A stretch of DNA of 64,000 bases from contig CP073217.1 of assembly GCA_020342235.1 (NCBI GenBank), positions 682,001 through 746,000 of the forward strand, in the 5' to 3' direction. Shown here in pieces: positions 1 to 13,108 of this stretch. This stretch comes from Saccharomycopsis phalli. Its lineage: Eukaryota; Ascomycota; Saccharomycetes; Ascoideales; Saccharomycopsidaceae. The position numbers and the translations under genes were made by a program. The notes beneath the pieces are model-generated. The model did no database searches and had not been told where the DNA came from. It worked only from the letters and a program-made list of their open reading frames with translations. The stretch's first letter is position 1; each line of letters opens with the position of its first letter.

Positions 1-41
1 GTTGTCCATCAAGTTGTAATAATTGGTTTTCCTTTTGTCAA

Positions 42-104
42 TTGCAATCACTTGCCAATCACTTGCCAATCACTTGCCAATCACTTGCAATCACTTGCCA
101 ATCA
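42..104. repeat. 11-bp tandem repeat at left edge
   Basis: About six units of an 11-bp motif (CTTGCCAATCA, with 10-bp variants lacking one C) follow one another just downstream of the RSC7 stop codon. It is a simple intergenic minisatellite, and I see no coding role. Confidence 0.85.
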
Positions 105-170
105 ACTCCTCACAACTAACCAATCTATACCGAACCGTGGGATACGCTACCGACATCTAATTTACATTCT

Positions 171-1843
171 CTATACACGCGCACGCTCCAACTCCTGCTG
201 GTCGAGGATAGCCTGCTTGACCTCCCCCGAAACACAGTCGCCAAAAGTGCTGACATTGACCCTTTGCAACCCCGTGACCAAAGGCTTTGCTGCCGTCGCC
301 AAAAGAGTCTGGTACACAAGTCCATCGCTGCTATTTTTAACGTCGCCATTAAGCCCTGCCCAGTTACTGCGATTCACATGCGGCAAAAAGTGGCCCAGTG
401 AAGGTTTCGGCGGCACTTTGTACCATACCGACACCGAAGGCTGTGTTGTCGTAGGGTAGAAATACACCCCTGAGTACGCGTCACGAGCTCGGTAGAGAGT
501 CTGTCGTCGCTTTACGAGGCTATTGTTGTAGTCGCCGCTTACGTACGCGTGCTCGTGCATCCAATTTTCGTCGGTGACCACTTGGTCTGAAACTGTAGAT
601 TTGATGGCAAACGAGCTGTACATGGCGAAATCCGAGTACTTGGCCACACTGTTTGTTGCTGTTGTTGGCTGAGACTCTCCGGTGGCGATCTGGGTTGCCA
701 AATTCTGCTGGTATATCTGGGAACCTCCATACCAGGCAATGTACCGTTTCTTGTTGTAGTCCTTTTTGTTCGCCGGCACCGGGTCCTCAGGAACTGCCAA
801 CTCGCCCTCTTTATCGCCAGCTTCACGCGCACGTTCTTCGTGGTAGTCGTCGACGATTTTCCGGCCACCAATCACAATGCGCGACCCAAACTCCATGAAA
901 ACAGACTTTGCGGTCACAAGCCCAATCGTGCGGCTCTTGTATGAATTCGGAATGATCTTGCGGTCGACCAAGTTCTGCTTCTCGTCCATGCCCAACACAA
1001 ACTTGTACAACGTGTTGTGCTTCAAAAACAAGTAGTACGCGTCTCGGTACCCAAGACACCGCGCAGGTTCTGTCGAAAGCATGTACAACTTCTCGCCGCG
1101 ATTCAACACCGTGAACGTGCGGACCCGGAAATCGCGCCCGTCCATGAGATTTCCGTCCAGGTCCACCTTTGTCTCGCCCTTTTCGTCCACAGGAATCTGA
1201 TACTCGTCCTCGGTGGCATTCAACGGGATTTCATTGCCGTCCGCGTCCAAAGGCTTGGGGAACGGACTGTAAATCTTCTTCTTTAACTTGAACCCAGGCT
1301 TCCGGCCAGGTCGTTTTCGCTGCTTCTGCTGCTCCTTCATGTACTCCTTGAGAACCTCCTCCTCGTCGATCTCACCGTCAGAATCCAAACCGGCCTCCTG
1401 AAGCAATCGCCTCCGGATACGCTGCTTCTCCTGCATCTCTTTGGCCAACGTCACTTTGTTCTTGCTTCCTGGAGGACGTCCCCGGCCTCTCTTCACCGGA
1501 GGTCTGTCCTCTGACGAGTCTGAAACGTGCCCATTTTCGGGCTCCGACCCTGATGACTCCCCAGCGTCTTCGTCCTCGAGTTTCGCCTTCTTGGAAGGAA
1601 TCTCGTCGTCGCTGTAGTCGTCATCGTCAGGACGGTCATTATGTTCCTCTATTTTCTGGATCTCCGTGTCCGAAAGCTCCAAGCCATCGACGTTTGAGTA
1701 TTCGTCCAGAAACGTCTGTGGCGACGCGACTCGGTTGGCACGTCCTTGCTTTGTTAGTACTTCCGTGAACAAAAGTGATACTACTTACTGGACCGCAATG
1801 GCCGGTCTTCTTCACGTATACTTCTTCTGAGCTTTCTTTTCAT
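171..1843 (-). CDS. RSC7: RSC chromatin-remodelling subunit Rsc7/Npl6, two exons
   Basis: Orthologue of yeast Rsc7 (Npl6), a subunit of the RSC nucleosome remodeller in the nucleus. The continuous frame on the minus strand has no ATG at its 5' end. A small exon at 1843-1789 starts at an ATG (MKRKLRRSIREEDRPLRS) and joins to 1744-171, giving about 542 residues. The 44-nt intron (1788-1745) has GTAAGT, a perfect TACTAAC at 1759-1753 and ends CAAG. The nearer AAAG would shift the frame, and an unspliced transcript meets TAG two codons into the intron. The N-terminal third is acidic and Lys/Arg-rich, with an AT-hook-like RGRGRPPGSK. The middle carries the family core (RDFRVRTFTVLNRGEKLYML, then EPARCLGYRDAYYLF). 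Identity is firm; the exon structure is inferred from splice signals and frame. Confidence 0.9.
1745..1788 (-). other. 44-nt spliceosomal intron in RSC7
   Basis: On the minus strand the 5' site is GTAAGT, the branch site TACTAAC lies at 1759-1753, and the 3' site CAAG follows eight bases after it. Splicing joins exon 1 (55 nt, phase 1) to exon 2 in frame across an Arg codon. It is very short for a yeast intron, with the branch site almost touching the acceptor. Inferred from sequence only. Confidence 0.75.
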
Positions 1844-2766
1844 GTTTCCCGGGCCCGTTAGCTGAAGTAGCCGTCTGGAATTTTTATTATATTAAATATA
1901 TTTTTATATTGTCGCCTCTCAATTGCACCAGAAAACAAACAATTTCACGTATTGGCGGGTAACTCGCATTCGACCTAGGCGGTGTCGGTGGCCCAGCCGC
2001 ATTTCACCTGCTGTTTTCCTTTGATTCCGTGCGACTTGGCGGCCCAACAAGTCTCAGGGACCCGCCCAATCCGTCTGTACATGTTCAGTGATGTATATAC
2101 ACTACTTTTGGAGCCAGGCTAGTTTGGTGGATGACATGGCCATACAAAGAAAATTGTGGTATTGGCAATAAATGCTGTATAATTGGTTTGAATACAATGT
2201 TGCATGGGCCTTTTGTACAATCGGTTTGAATATAATGTTTCATGAGACTTGTTTTCGTTGTACATTTGTCTGCAATGTCATTGATACTTGACATGAGCAG
2301 CTCAAATGGGTTCCAGGGGAATATTGTTTGATGGTATCTATTTGATATGTTAAGCGGGATATTGGTCATTAATAGATTAATTGGCTAGGTTTATACTAAT
2401 TATAAGTCAGAAAGAGTATGTAACTATAGTAAATATGAGGTTGGCAAATGTATTTTCCAACTTGTCATTTTTCACTCGGTTGTGTATCATTTTCATTCAC
2501 TACCCATGTCTTAAACATTTCACTACGCCCGTCTTTCTCACTTCCTACTCCTCCTTCTCACTTCCTACTCCCCCTTCTCATTTACTACTTCCCCTTCTCA
2601 TTTACTACTTCCCCTTCTCATTTACTACTCCCCCTTCTCATTCCACTACCCAAGACTGTTAGACAACATCTACAATGCCAAATTCACATTATGCTCCATT
2701 TCTATTCTAGTAAATTTCTCATTACAACACTAGACCATCACCTAAAACTCAAGAGACACACTCTCT
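1844..2766. other. RIB4-RSC7 intergenic region
   Basis: About 0.9 kb between the RIB4 stop and the RSC7 ATG, both genes on the minus strand. It is AT-rich near RSC7 (1875-1910) and holds a pyrimidine-rich minisatellite (listed separately). I see no convincing gene; the short frames here are low-complexity. Confidence 0.6.
2533..2652. repeat. 20-bp pyrimidine-rich minisatellite
   Basis: About six units of a 20-bp motif (CTTCTCATTTACTACTTCCC and close variants) run in tandem. The plus strand is almost purely C and T. It lies between RIB4 and RSC7, so on the minus strand it forms a purine tract upstream of RSC7. Confidence 0.85.
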
Positions 2767-5881
<3,115 letters not shown>

Positions 5882-8040
5882 GTTCGCTCGGCGCCGTGTA
5901 TGGATATGCATTGAGGCAAATACTAAGTAACCCTTGCTGATTAGTGAAGCCGTTCTGGCTCAGGTAATATATATAAGAAATCTTTATATTGATATAAATA
6001 TGTGCTTTATTGTAATAGAGTGATGTGCCTATTTTCACGTTGGTATGAGCTCCAGGCTTTTAATGTTGCGTCTTAACGGCTAACACGTCCCTATTTACTT
6101 GCGTTCTATTACTTGATCTCTACTTTCCTAGCTATATATATTCAGAATCTCTTCAAATTATGAAGAAAATTTACTTCAGCCCATCAACTCGTATCCTGCT
6201 TACTACTTCACTTGTATAATAAGATGCGCATGGTTTATAAGACTAGCTACCCACTAAGATGCGACTCCGCATCGCCAAAGTTTATGCAGATTGGTATTCG
6301 CAATTATAGCATTTTCCAACAGAAGATGGGAATCAAAAGAAACACAATGTGTTTAGGCTGACTCTATGGACTTGTGTGGGTGCTTGAGAAGTTACATTAA
6401 TAATATTTATTTTTTTACTCGGCTATAAACTGTTTCCCGAAAATCCTGAGGCAGCTGTGCTGTTGAAGAAAACCCTTTCCAGTACGCACGTAACTGTCTG
6501 GGATTAAAAACTTCAATGGAAGCTTGTTGATGATTTATGGTATTAGATGTGAATATGAGAAATATGGCCACTGAATCTCAGTGTCGGAAACATTGTGCTC
6601 CATCACGTTCCGGTACTACTCCATGAGTCTGTGAACTGAATTGCGGTTAGAAATGATTTTTTCTAGCATATTGCGGATCAATTAGCATATTCTAGTATTT
6701 AATCTATTCTCTAAAGAATCCGGACTCCTAGGTGCTCGGGACCTTGGAGGTCTTGTGCTCATTGTTCGTGCTTGTTGGTATTCGGCTTATTTGTACTGAT
6801 CGGAATAAATTGGTACGAATTGGGTTCTGGTTAGACGTTTTTATGACACATTGCCTTTCATTGGTTGTTGTTATTGTTTTGAAGTGGTGAAATGTCTTTC
6901 TCGACGTAGATGATTGTGGCCGAAGTTGGTATGACCGTTCCTACTGCCAGTGTCGAGAGCAATTCCCAACAATTTAACTTGACTTTTTTTTCAAGTCATG
7001 ACCTGATGCGTTAGATGACTGTTTGGTGGAGAGCGATGAACCTAATTTATAACTAAATACTGGTCCATCATTAAACTATCAAAGTGGGCTGTTTGTGTTG
7101 GTATTGCAGAGTGGCATTGATTGCTCTAGCCATTACCAATGAACATCAAAACCCCATATTATCGGAGGCGTTTGGTAGCAAGATGGTGTAACAAAATAGG
7201 GACATGTTTAATATCATCAAGCTTAATTTCAATACAGCATTAGCTGGGCCCAAGCGAGCGCTTGGCCGAATCGGCTAACTATTCAGGGTTCGGAGCTTTA
7301 TATCACACAGAATCAAGACATTGTTCACGCCAGATGCCAATTCATTAAACAATAGATGCGAGGACCTTGCACAGTCAACGTTTTACAGTTTCACATTTCC
7401 TACTCTTCTGACCATCCGAGCCCAAGAACAAATAGACGAGGAAATAACCCTCTTCAAATAGGCATGTCTTCTATTTGCCAACAAGGCGTGGGTTAAACAA
7501 TTTACAGGATTCTGTTCGCTAGTGATGGGCCTCCTTCTCTTTATGACGCATTAGGAGGGCTACCGTGCTAGTGCTCTAGACTGGGGGCGGCTAAGGTTAC
7601 CAACGGTCAAGGCGAAAGCACATTGTCCCTCAAATGTTCCTTTTAATACACTTGCCCAAACATTGGCCGGACGTTTTTTGTCTCTGCTGTGAAGTTTTCT
7701 TCCGATAACTACCTGAAATACCTGCTGAGTAGATGACCAATGTATTTGGTCAGATTTTCAGTACGCTATTTTTGCCTAGAGTCCTACAAAGTGCAAAAAG
7801 TAGACAAGGTGTGCGTAAAATGGAGATTTACCCACTTTCCCTCTGGCCTCGGACTTGTTGTGATTCTCAAGATAGCAGAGGTTAGTGACGTTTATATAAA
7901 GAGATCATTATCTGTTTTACAAACAAAAAGTATCAATCATTTAATTTTTTTAATATCGAAGAATGCAAAATGGTACATAGTCCTGTCAGTGAATACGCTT
8001 ATAATTGTCTTCACGAACTCCTGGGCTGACGGAACAAAAG
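5882..8040. other. 2.2-kb convergent gene-free region
   Basis: This stretch lies between two 3' ends (EFR3 and the adhesin), so no promoter is required here, yet it is over 2 kb long. I see no conserved gene. At its right end a TATATAAA (7893-7900) is followed by a short frame with a hydrophobic run (WYIVLSVNTLIIVF, about 7973-8014) that ends at a duplicated fragment of the adhesin tail. It may be the remains of a secreted-protein gene, but there is no in-frame ATG. Palindromic GC-rich patches occur near 7250-7285. Confidence 0.5.
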
Positions 8041-8105
8041 AAAAAAATCCTAAGCTAAAGTAGCTTAAAGAGGAAGAACAAAGGCCAGCAAATATGATGG
8101 GTATC
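8041..8105 (-). pseudogene. Dead tandem copy of the adhesin GPI-signal 3' end
   Basis: A 65-bp block directly follows the adhesin stop and repeats the gene's last codons (8106-8170 is the live copy) at about 84% identity. On the minus strand it reads YPSYLLAFVLPL then stop, against YPSYFLAFVLSIYAILA in the gene. It lies beyond the stop codon and so is not translated. It could be an old tandem duplication or a scar left by recombination with another adhesin copy. Confidence 0.8.
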
Positions 8106-8113
8106 AAAAAATC

Positions 8114-11100
8114 TTAAGCTAAAATAGCATAAATAGAAAGAACAAAAGCCAAAAAGTATGATGGGTATCCAGAAATTTTAGAAGCAGCGCCTTCGAAACT
8201 TTGTGCAACAGAAAAAGAAGGTGTAGAAGAGGCTTGCTCAACAGGTGGTGCTGACAATCCAGAGTTTGAAGGAGAACCGTTTGGAGAACCATTTGGAGGT
8301 CCGTTTGGAGAACCATTTGGAGAACCATTAGGAGAACCATTAGGAGAACCGTTTGGAGTTCCGTTTGGAGGTCCGTTTGGAGAACCATTTGGAGAACCGT
8401 TTGGAGAACCGTTTGGAGAACCGTTTGGAGAACCGTTTGGAGCACCGTTTGGAGAACCGTTTGGAGAACCATTAGGAGAACCATTAGGAGAACCGTTTGG
8501 AGTTCCGTTTGGAGGTCCGTTTGGAGAACCATTTGGAGAACCGTTTGGAGAACCGTTTGGAGAACCGTTTGGAGCACCGTTTGGAGAACCGTTTGGAGAA
8601 CCATTAGGAGAACCGTTTGGAGGTCCGTTTGGAGAACCATTAGGAGAACCATTAGGAGAACCATTAGGAGAACCATTTGGAGAACCGTTTGGAGAACCAT
8701 TTGGAGAACCGTTTGGAGAACCGTTTGGAGAACCGTTTGGAGAACCGTTTGGAGCACCGTTTGGAGAACCATTAGGAGAACCGTTTGGAGTTCCGTTTGG
8801 AGAACCATTAGGAGAACCGTTTGGAGTTCCGTTTGGAGAACCATTAGGAGAACCATTAGGAGAACCATTAGGAGAACCATTAGGAGAACCATTAGGAGAA
8901 CCATTAGGAGAACCATTAGGAGAACCATTAGGAGAACCATTAGGAGAACCATTTGGAGTTCCGTTTGGAGTTCCGTTTGGAGTTCCGTTTGGAGAAGCAC
9001 TTGGAGATGTCTCAGGTGAAGTATAGACTGTAGTATATGATGTAACTACTGGAACACAGCCATAGTCTCCACATTCAGTGACTGTCTCAACAACAGTAGA
9101 GGATACAGGCTGAACAGTAGTAGACATAGAAGTGGTTGTTTCATTGTGGAAGCCAGAGGAGCCTGGAACATCAACAATAACAGAAACAGTACCAAATGGA
9201 TCCGTTGGTGTGACAGTGTGAGTTGAAGTGTATGGGAAATTCCATGTTTCAGTACTAGTGACAGTTTTCAAGTTGCCACCAGGAGTTTCAATGACGACGG
9301 TAGCAATTCCATTTGGATCAGTTGGAGTCACTGTGTAAGTAGAAGTGATAGATCCGGTCCATGGAATAGTAGTAGTGACAGTTGAACTAGGAGTCTCAAC
9401 AACAACAGTAGCAATTCCATCTGGATCAGTTGGAGTCACTGTATAAGTAGAAGTGGTGGATCCGGTCCATGGAATAGTAGTAGTAACAGTTGAACCAGGA
9501 GTCTCAATTATGACAGAGACGGTTCCATTTGGATCGGTTGGAGTCACTGTGTAAGTAGAAGTAGTGGATCCAGTCCATGGAATAGTGGTAGTGACAGTTG
9601 GAGCAGGAGTCTCGATGATGACAGAAACTGTTCCGTCAGGACTATCTGGAGTCTTGGTAGTGGTGAAAGTGGTATATCCAGTCCATGGAATAGTAGTAGT
9701 AACAGTTGAACCGGGAGTCTCAACAATAACAGTAGCAATTCCATCTGGATCAGTTGGTGTCACTGTGTACGTAGAAGTAATTGATCCAGTCCACGGAATA
9801 GTAGTTGTAACGGTTGAACTAGGAGTCTCGATGATGACAGAGACGGTTCCGTCTGGATCAGTTGGTGTCACTGTGTAAGTAGAAGTAATTGATCCAGTCC
9901 ATGGAATAGTAGTAGTAACAGTTGAACTAGGAGTCTCAACAACAACAGTAGCAATTCCATCTGGATCAGTTGGTGTCACTGTGTACGTAGAAGTAATTGA
10001 TCCAGTCCACGGAATAGTAGTTGTAACGGTTGAACTAGGAGTCTCGATGATGACAGAGACGGTTCCGTCTGGATCAGTTGGTGTCACTGTGTAAGTAGAA
10101 GTAATTGATCCAGTCCATGGAATAGTAGTAGTAACAGTTGAACTAGGAGTCTCAACAACAACAGTAGCAATTCCATCTGGATCAGTTGGTGTCACTGTGT
10201 ACGTAGAAGTAATTGATCCAGTCCACGGAATAGTAGTTGTAACGGTTGAACTAGGAGTCTCGATGATGACAGAGACGGTTCCGTCTGGATCAGTTGGTGT
10301 CACTGTGTAAGTAGAAGTAATTGATCCAGTCCATGGAATAGTAGTAGTAACAGTTGAACTAGGAGTCTCAACAACAACAGTAGCAATTCCATCTGGATCA
10401 GTTGGTGTCACTGTGTACGTAGAAGTAATTGATCCAGTCCACGGAATAGTAGTTGTAACGGTTGAACTAGGAGTCTCGATGATGACAGAGACGGTTCCGT
10501 CTGGATCAGTTGGTGTCACTGTGTAAGTAGAAGTAATTGATCCAGTCCACGGAATAGTAGTAGTAACAGTTGAACTAGGAGTCTCGATGATGACAGAGAC
10601 AGTTCCGTCTGGACTATCTGGAGTCTTGGTGGTGGTGAAAGTAGTGGACCCAGTCCATGGAATAGTGGTAGTGACAGTTGGAGTAGGAGTCTTAACAACT
10701 ACTTCAATAGGAGAGTTTGGATCGGAGTTGGTGGTGGTATAAATACTAGTGGTAGATCCAGTCCAAGGAATTGTGGTAATAGTGGTGGATGGAGTGGCAC
10801 TAGGAGTGACAGGTACACAGTTGGAATCATCATCACTGAATTGGAAAATGGTGTCTTCAAAAGTTGTGAGTGCCTTACCACTTGGTGTGGTGATGGTCAA
10901 GTTCAAATAAGCATAGGTCACAATATTGAGATAGATAAGTCTGGTTGGGTAAAAGTATCCTCCTTTAAGGTATTGGTATCTGGAAGCATAGAAGTCTTCA
11001 CCGTCATCACCAATGGACCCGTCTGCATAAATTACCTCGTCGTTAAAGTTTGCATCTGACGCAATAGCTCCACTCTGGCAACACTTGAAAGCAGAGGCAG

Positions 11101-11533
11101 TACCAAAATAGAAAACCACAGCATCATCAGTAGCGGTAAATAAAATCTTGTAATATCCTGTTTCCTCAGCATAGAAGTAACCAGTAAGGACCAAGGTGAA
11201 ATTGGAAATAGTGATAGGAACATTATACACCAAACCTTTATGGATCCGCTCATCCCGCAAAACAATTTTGAAGTTTATGTCTGTGACACCACTGGCATGA
11301 CCGACTGGCTGTAGTTGCTTGTAGCCATACTTGACATAGTTTTCGTCATATGGCCGCCGACGTGGATACGGGTAGAAGTCTGCTTCAAATCCATTTCCGG
11401 AGGAAGGAGTGCCAATATCACAACCAGTAGCGTCTTGAATATTGGGTCTTTTTCCTGCGGCACCTGGGTCGCTGGCACCAGCAAAAGAATGACCGAATAG
11501 AGTAGCAAAGATGAAAAAGAATATGAAGTTCAT
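8114..11533 (-). CDS. GPI-anchored adhesin/flocculin with GLEYA/PA14-type head and two repeat arrays
   Basis: A 1139-residue cell-wall adhesin. Residues 1-18 form a signal peptide (MNFIFFFIFATLFGHSFA). Residues about 25-235 look like a PA14/GLEYA lectin head of the Flo family: FYPYPRRRP, TGYFYAEETGYYKI, then TATDDAVVFYFG with the adjacent Asp pair that binds calcium in Flo5-type lectins, then AFKCCQ. Residues about 245-795 hold some 15 Thr-rich 36-residue repeats (VTTTIPWTGS...). After a Ser/Thr spacer (FHNETTTSMSTTVQPVS, CGDYGCVPV) about 60 PNG(S/T/A/P) units follow. The end is a Ser-rich linker and hydrophobic tail (SYFLAFVLSIYAILA), a GPI-attachment signal with likely omega sites near EGAAS. 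Predicted role is carbohydrate-dependent adhesion or flocculation; ligand specificity cannot be read. Copy number in both arrays is likely to vary between strains. Confidence 0.92.
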   Translation of the reverse strand: MNFIFFFIFATLFGHSFAGASDPGAAGKRPNIQDATGCDIGTPSSGNGFEADFYPYPRRRPYDENYVKYGYKQLQPVGHASGVTDINFKIVLRDERIHKGLVYNVPITISNFTLVLTGYFYAEETGYYKILFTATDDAVVFYFGTASAFKCCQSGAIASDANFNDEVIYADGSIGDDGEDFYASRYQYLKGGYFYPTRLIYLNIVTYAYLNLTITTPSGKALTTFEDTIFQFSDDDSNCVPVTPSATPSTTITTIPWTGSTTSIYTTTNSDPNSPIEVVVKTPTPTVTTTIPWTGSTTFTTTKTPDSPDGTVSVIIETPSSTVTTTIPWTGSITSTYTVTPTDPDGTVSVIIETPSSTVTTTIPWTGSITSTYTVTPTDPDGIATVVVETPSSTVTTTIPWTGSITSTYTVTPTDPDGTVSVIIETPSSTVTTTIPWTGSITSTYTVTPTDPDGIATVVVETPSSTVTTTIPWTGSITSTYTVTPTDPDGTVSVIIETPSSTVTTTIPWTGSITSTYTVTPTDPDGIATVVVETPSSTVTTTIPWTGSITSTYTVTPTDPDGTVSVIIETPSSTVTTTIPWTGSITSTYTVTPTDPDGIATVIVETPGSTVTTTIPWTGYTTFTTTKTPDSPDGTVSVIIETPAPTVTTTIPWTGSTTSTYTVTPTDPNGTVSVIIETPGSTVTTTIPWTGSTTSTYTVTPTDPDGIATVVVETPSSTVTTTIPWTGSITSTYTVTPTDPNGIATVVIETPGGNLKTVTSTETWNFPYTSTHTVTPTDPFGTVSVIVDVPGSSGFHNETTTSMSTTVQPVSSTVVETVTECGDYGCVPVVTSYTTVYTSPETSPSASPNGTPNGTPNGTPNGSPNGSPNGSPNGSPNGSPNGSPNGSPNGSPNGSPNGSPNGTPNGSPNGSPNGTPNGSPNGSPNGAPNGSPNGSPNGSPNGSPNGSPNGSPNGSPNGSPNGSPNGSPNGPPNGSPNGSPNGSPNGAPNGSPNGSPNGSPNGSPNGPPNGTPNGSPNGSPNGSPNGSPNGAPNGSPNGSPNGSPNGSPNGSPNGPPNGTPNGSPNGSPNGSPNGSPNGPPNGSPNGSPSNSGLSAPPVEQASSTPSFSVAQSFEGAASKISGYPSYFLAFVLSIYAILA
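8269..8999 (-). repeat. 12-bp coding repeat array encoding PNG(S/T/A/P)
   Basis: About 60 tandem copies of a 12-bp unit inside the adhesin, each encoding Pro-Asn-Gly plus Ser, Thr, Ala or Pro. Most units contain an N-G-S/T sequon, but each is followed by Pro, which usually lowers N-glycosylation efficiency. Runs of identical codons show recent expansion by slippage or unequal exchange. Confidence 0.95.
9150..10790 (-). repeat. 108-bp Thr-rich repeats with 216-bp higher-order period
   Basis: About 15 units of 36 codons containing TTTIPWTGS. In the middle, two variants alternate (ending GTVSVIIETPSST or GIATVVVETPSST), giving a 216-bp dimer repeated four times with near identity. The outer units are more diverged. 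The pattern shows that dimers, not monomers, were amplified most recently. Confidence 0.95.
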
Positions 11534-11578
11534 CTTTCTAGTTTGTAATTTTTGGGGTTATTGGAGACTGGCGCACCA

Positions 11579-11586
11579 TTTATATA
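11579..11586 (-). promoter_or_regulatory. TATA box of the adhesin gene
   Basis: TATATAAA on the minus strand, about 46-53 bp upstream of the adhesin ATG. A strong TATA element suits a stress- or condition-regulated cell-wall gene. Factor binding is inferred. Confidence 0.6.
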
Positions 11587-12541
11587 TAACTCTGGAAACT
11601 GAGTTCCAAGAAATAGCTTCTAAGAGCTAGTCGCAAATTGTTGTACCGAATAGTACCATTATGCGGACTTGAACTCTTGGCAGGTATTAGTGGGTAGCAT
11701 CATGCATGGTATTGCATGTTTCCAGAGAAGCTGTATTAAAAAAAAGAAATTTAGGGGTCCAGTCCTCATTTGAGGATTTTGTTTGGAGTCTCAGATGCGT
11801 ATACTATCACAGAAGTTTACCAGATACTCGCTTAAAATGAGGTATGCATGTACTCACGGAAGCCAGCAGATGTCCTAAAATAGCCATTATTAGATCTCGG
11901 CAGAATCCCGGAATTGCGTTATTGATATCATACTGGATTAATATCAACTTTGCCATCAATATTTAACCACTGTTTTTTCCTGGATTATGCAAGTCAGCTT
12001 AAATTATATTGAGCTAATTCAGTAGCATGTTTCCTAATAACGCAGTTTTAGGGAAACCACAGTACGATGTACAAGTTAAGTGAACAACCGTATTCCCTTC
12101 AAAAATGATGCCGTTGCCCATGTCGTCCAAAAAGAGACTATACTTCAACATAAAAAAAAAATTATTCTGATTTCTTTTGGCACGCTGAATACATTGTCAG
12201 CTCATGATACAATAACTAAATTCTTGGCGTACAGTACAATTATTATTTCACATGTTTTAGTGGATGCAGTGGCACTACCTCAAAGCAACAATTATGCACC
12301 GTTATAGAATTATGGTTTTTTCCGCATGCGTTATGTCCATCATAAACTAACTGTACTAAACAAGCATGTTTCCGTTATTTTCCATATCATCCACCCACCC
12401 AATTTTTCCTAAATCGAAGATATATTTTGAAATTTTGATTTAGTCTTTGACTCCCTAAAGGGACTCAAAAGCTCTAAGCGAAAAGTTAAATTTTTCGGCT
12501 TCTGGAATCATCTCAGACAAACGTCATCAAAGACGCGCTAA

Positions 12542-12898
12542 TCAGCAAAGTGGAGTAAGTACCGCCAGCACACCGCCGAAGGTATTACGGGTCGCACAAT
12601 AATTGTCGTGGTTAACAACCACTGCAGAATAGGTCCAGTATTCAAGGAGGAGTTCGGAGTAGCTTACCGAACTCAGCCACAGAATACAGTAGCGCGTCCG
12701 CCAATCAATGGTAACTACCATCTGATTAAAGGACAACAACCTCTTAGGAGGATCGGCGTTCTCTATAAGAAGGCCGACATTTCGCTGCAAATATACAACG
12801 ATCACAAGACCAATTCAGCTGGATATTTATATCTAGCACAACCCATTCCGGTTATCCAAATACTAAAGGAACAAAACAAACAATTAAGTAGTTTATAG
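12542..12898 (+). pseudogene. Open frame of unknown origin lacking a start codon
   Basis: A 118-residue frame (for example FKEEFGVAYRTQPQNTVARP and YLYLAQPIPVIQILKEQ) begins directly after a stop and has no ATG in its first half. I do not recognise the protein. It sits in AT-rich sequence between the protease and the adhesin and is locally more GC-rich than its surroundings, so it may be a decayed gene or element fragment. Chance remains possible. Confidence 0.25.
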
Positions 12899-13108
12899 AT
12901 TGCTGTAATACTATGTCTAATCAGGGTACACCTATAAACTACGACAATAATACATTGTTTTAAAAATGGTATACTTTCTTCCCAGACTTCACTCAAATTA
13001 TTGACCAATAAAAAAGACCGCATGATGGTTTATGAATATACATTGAGCCATAACCAGGTGCGTACCAGTCTATTTTTACCAGCTCCTTTGCCAGAAAGAG
13101 GTTAGAAA

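Larger units (their letters stand above)
11534..13108. other. AT-rich spacer upstream of the adhesin
   Basis: This is the 1.6-kb promoter side of the adhesin and also follows the protease stop. It is AT-rich. It contains a 119-codon frame without ATG at 12542-12898 (listed separately). I recognise no other gene; the small frames near 12080-12307 look like chance. Confidence 0.5.

Noticed and set aside
8119-9000. Leu/Val/Met-rich frame (293 codons) within the adhesin repeat
   Set aside because: It is another reading frame of the 12-bp array and exists only because the unit length is a multiple of three.
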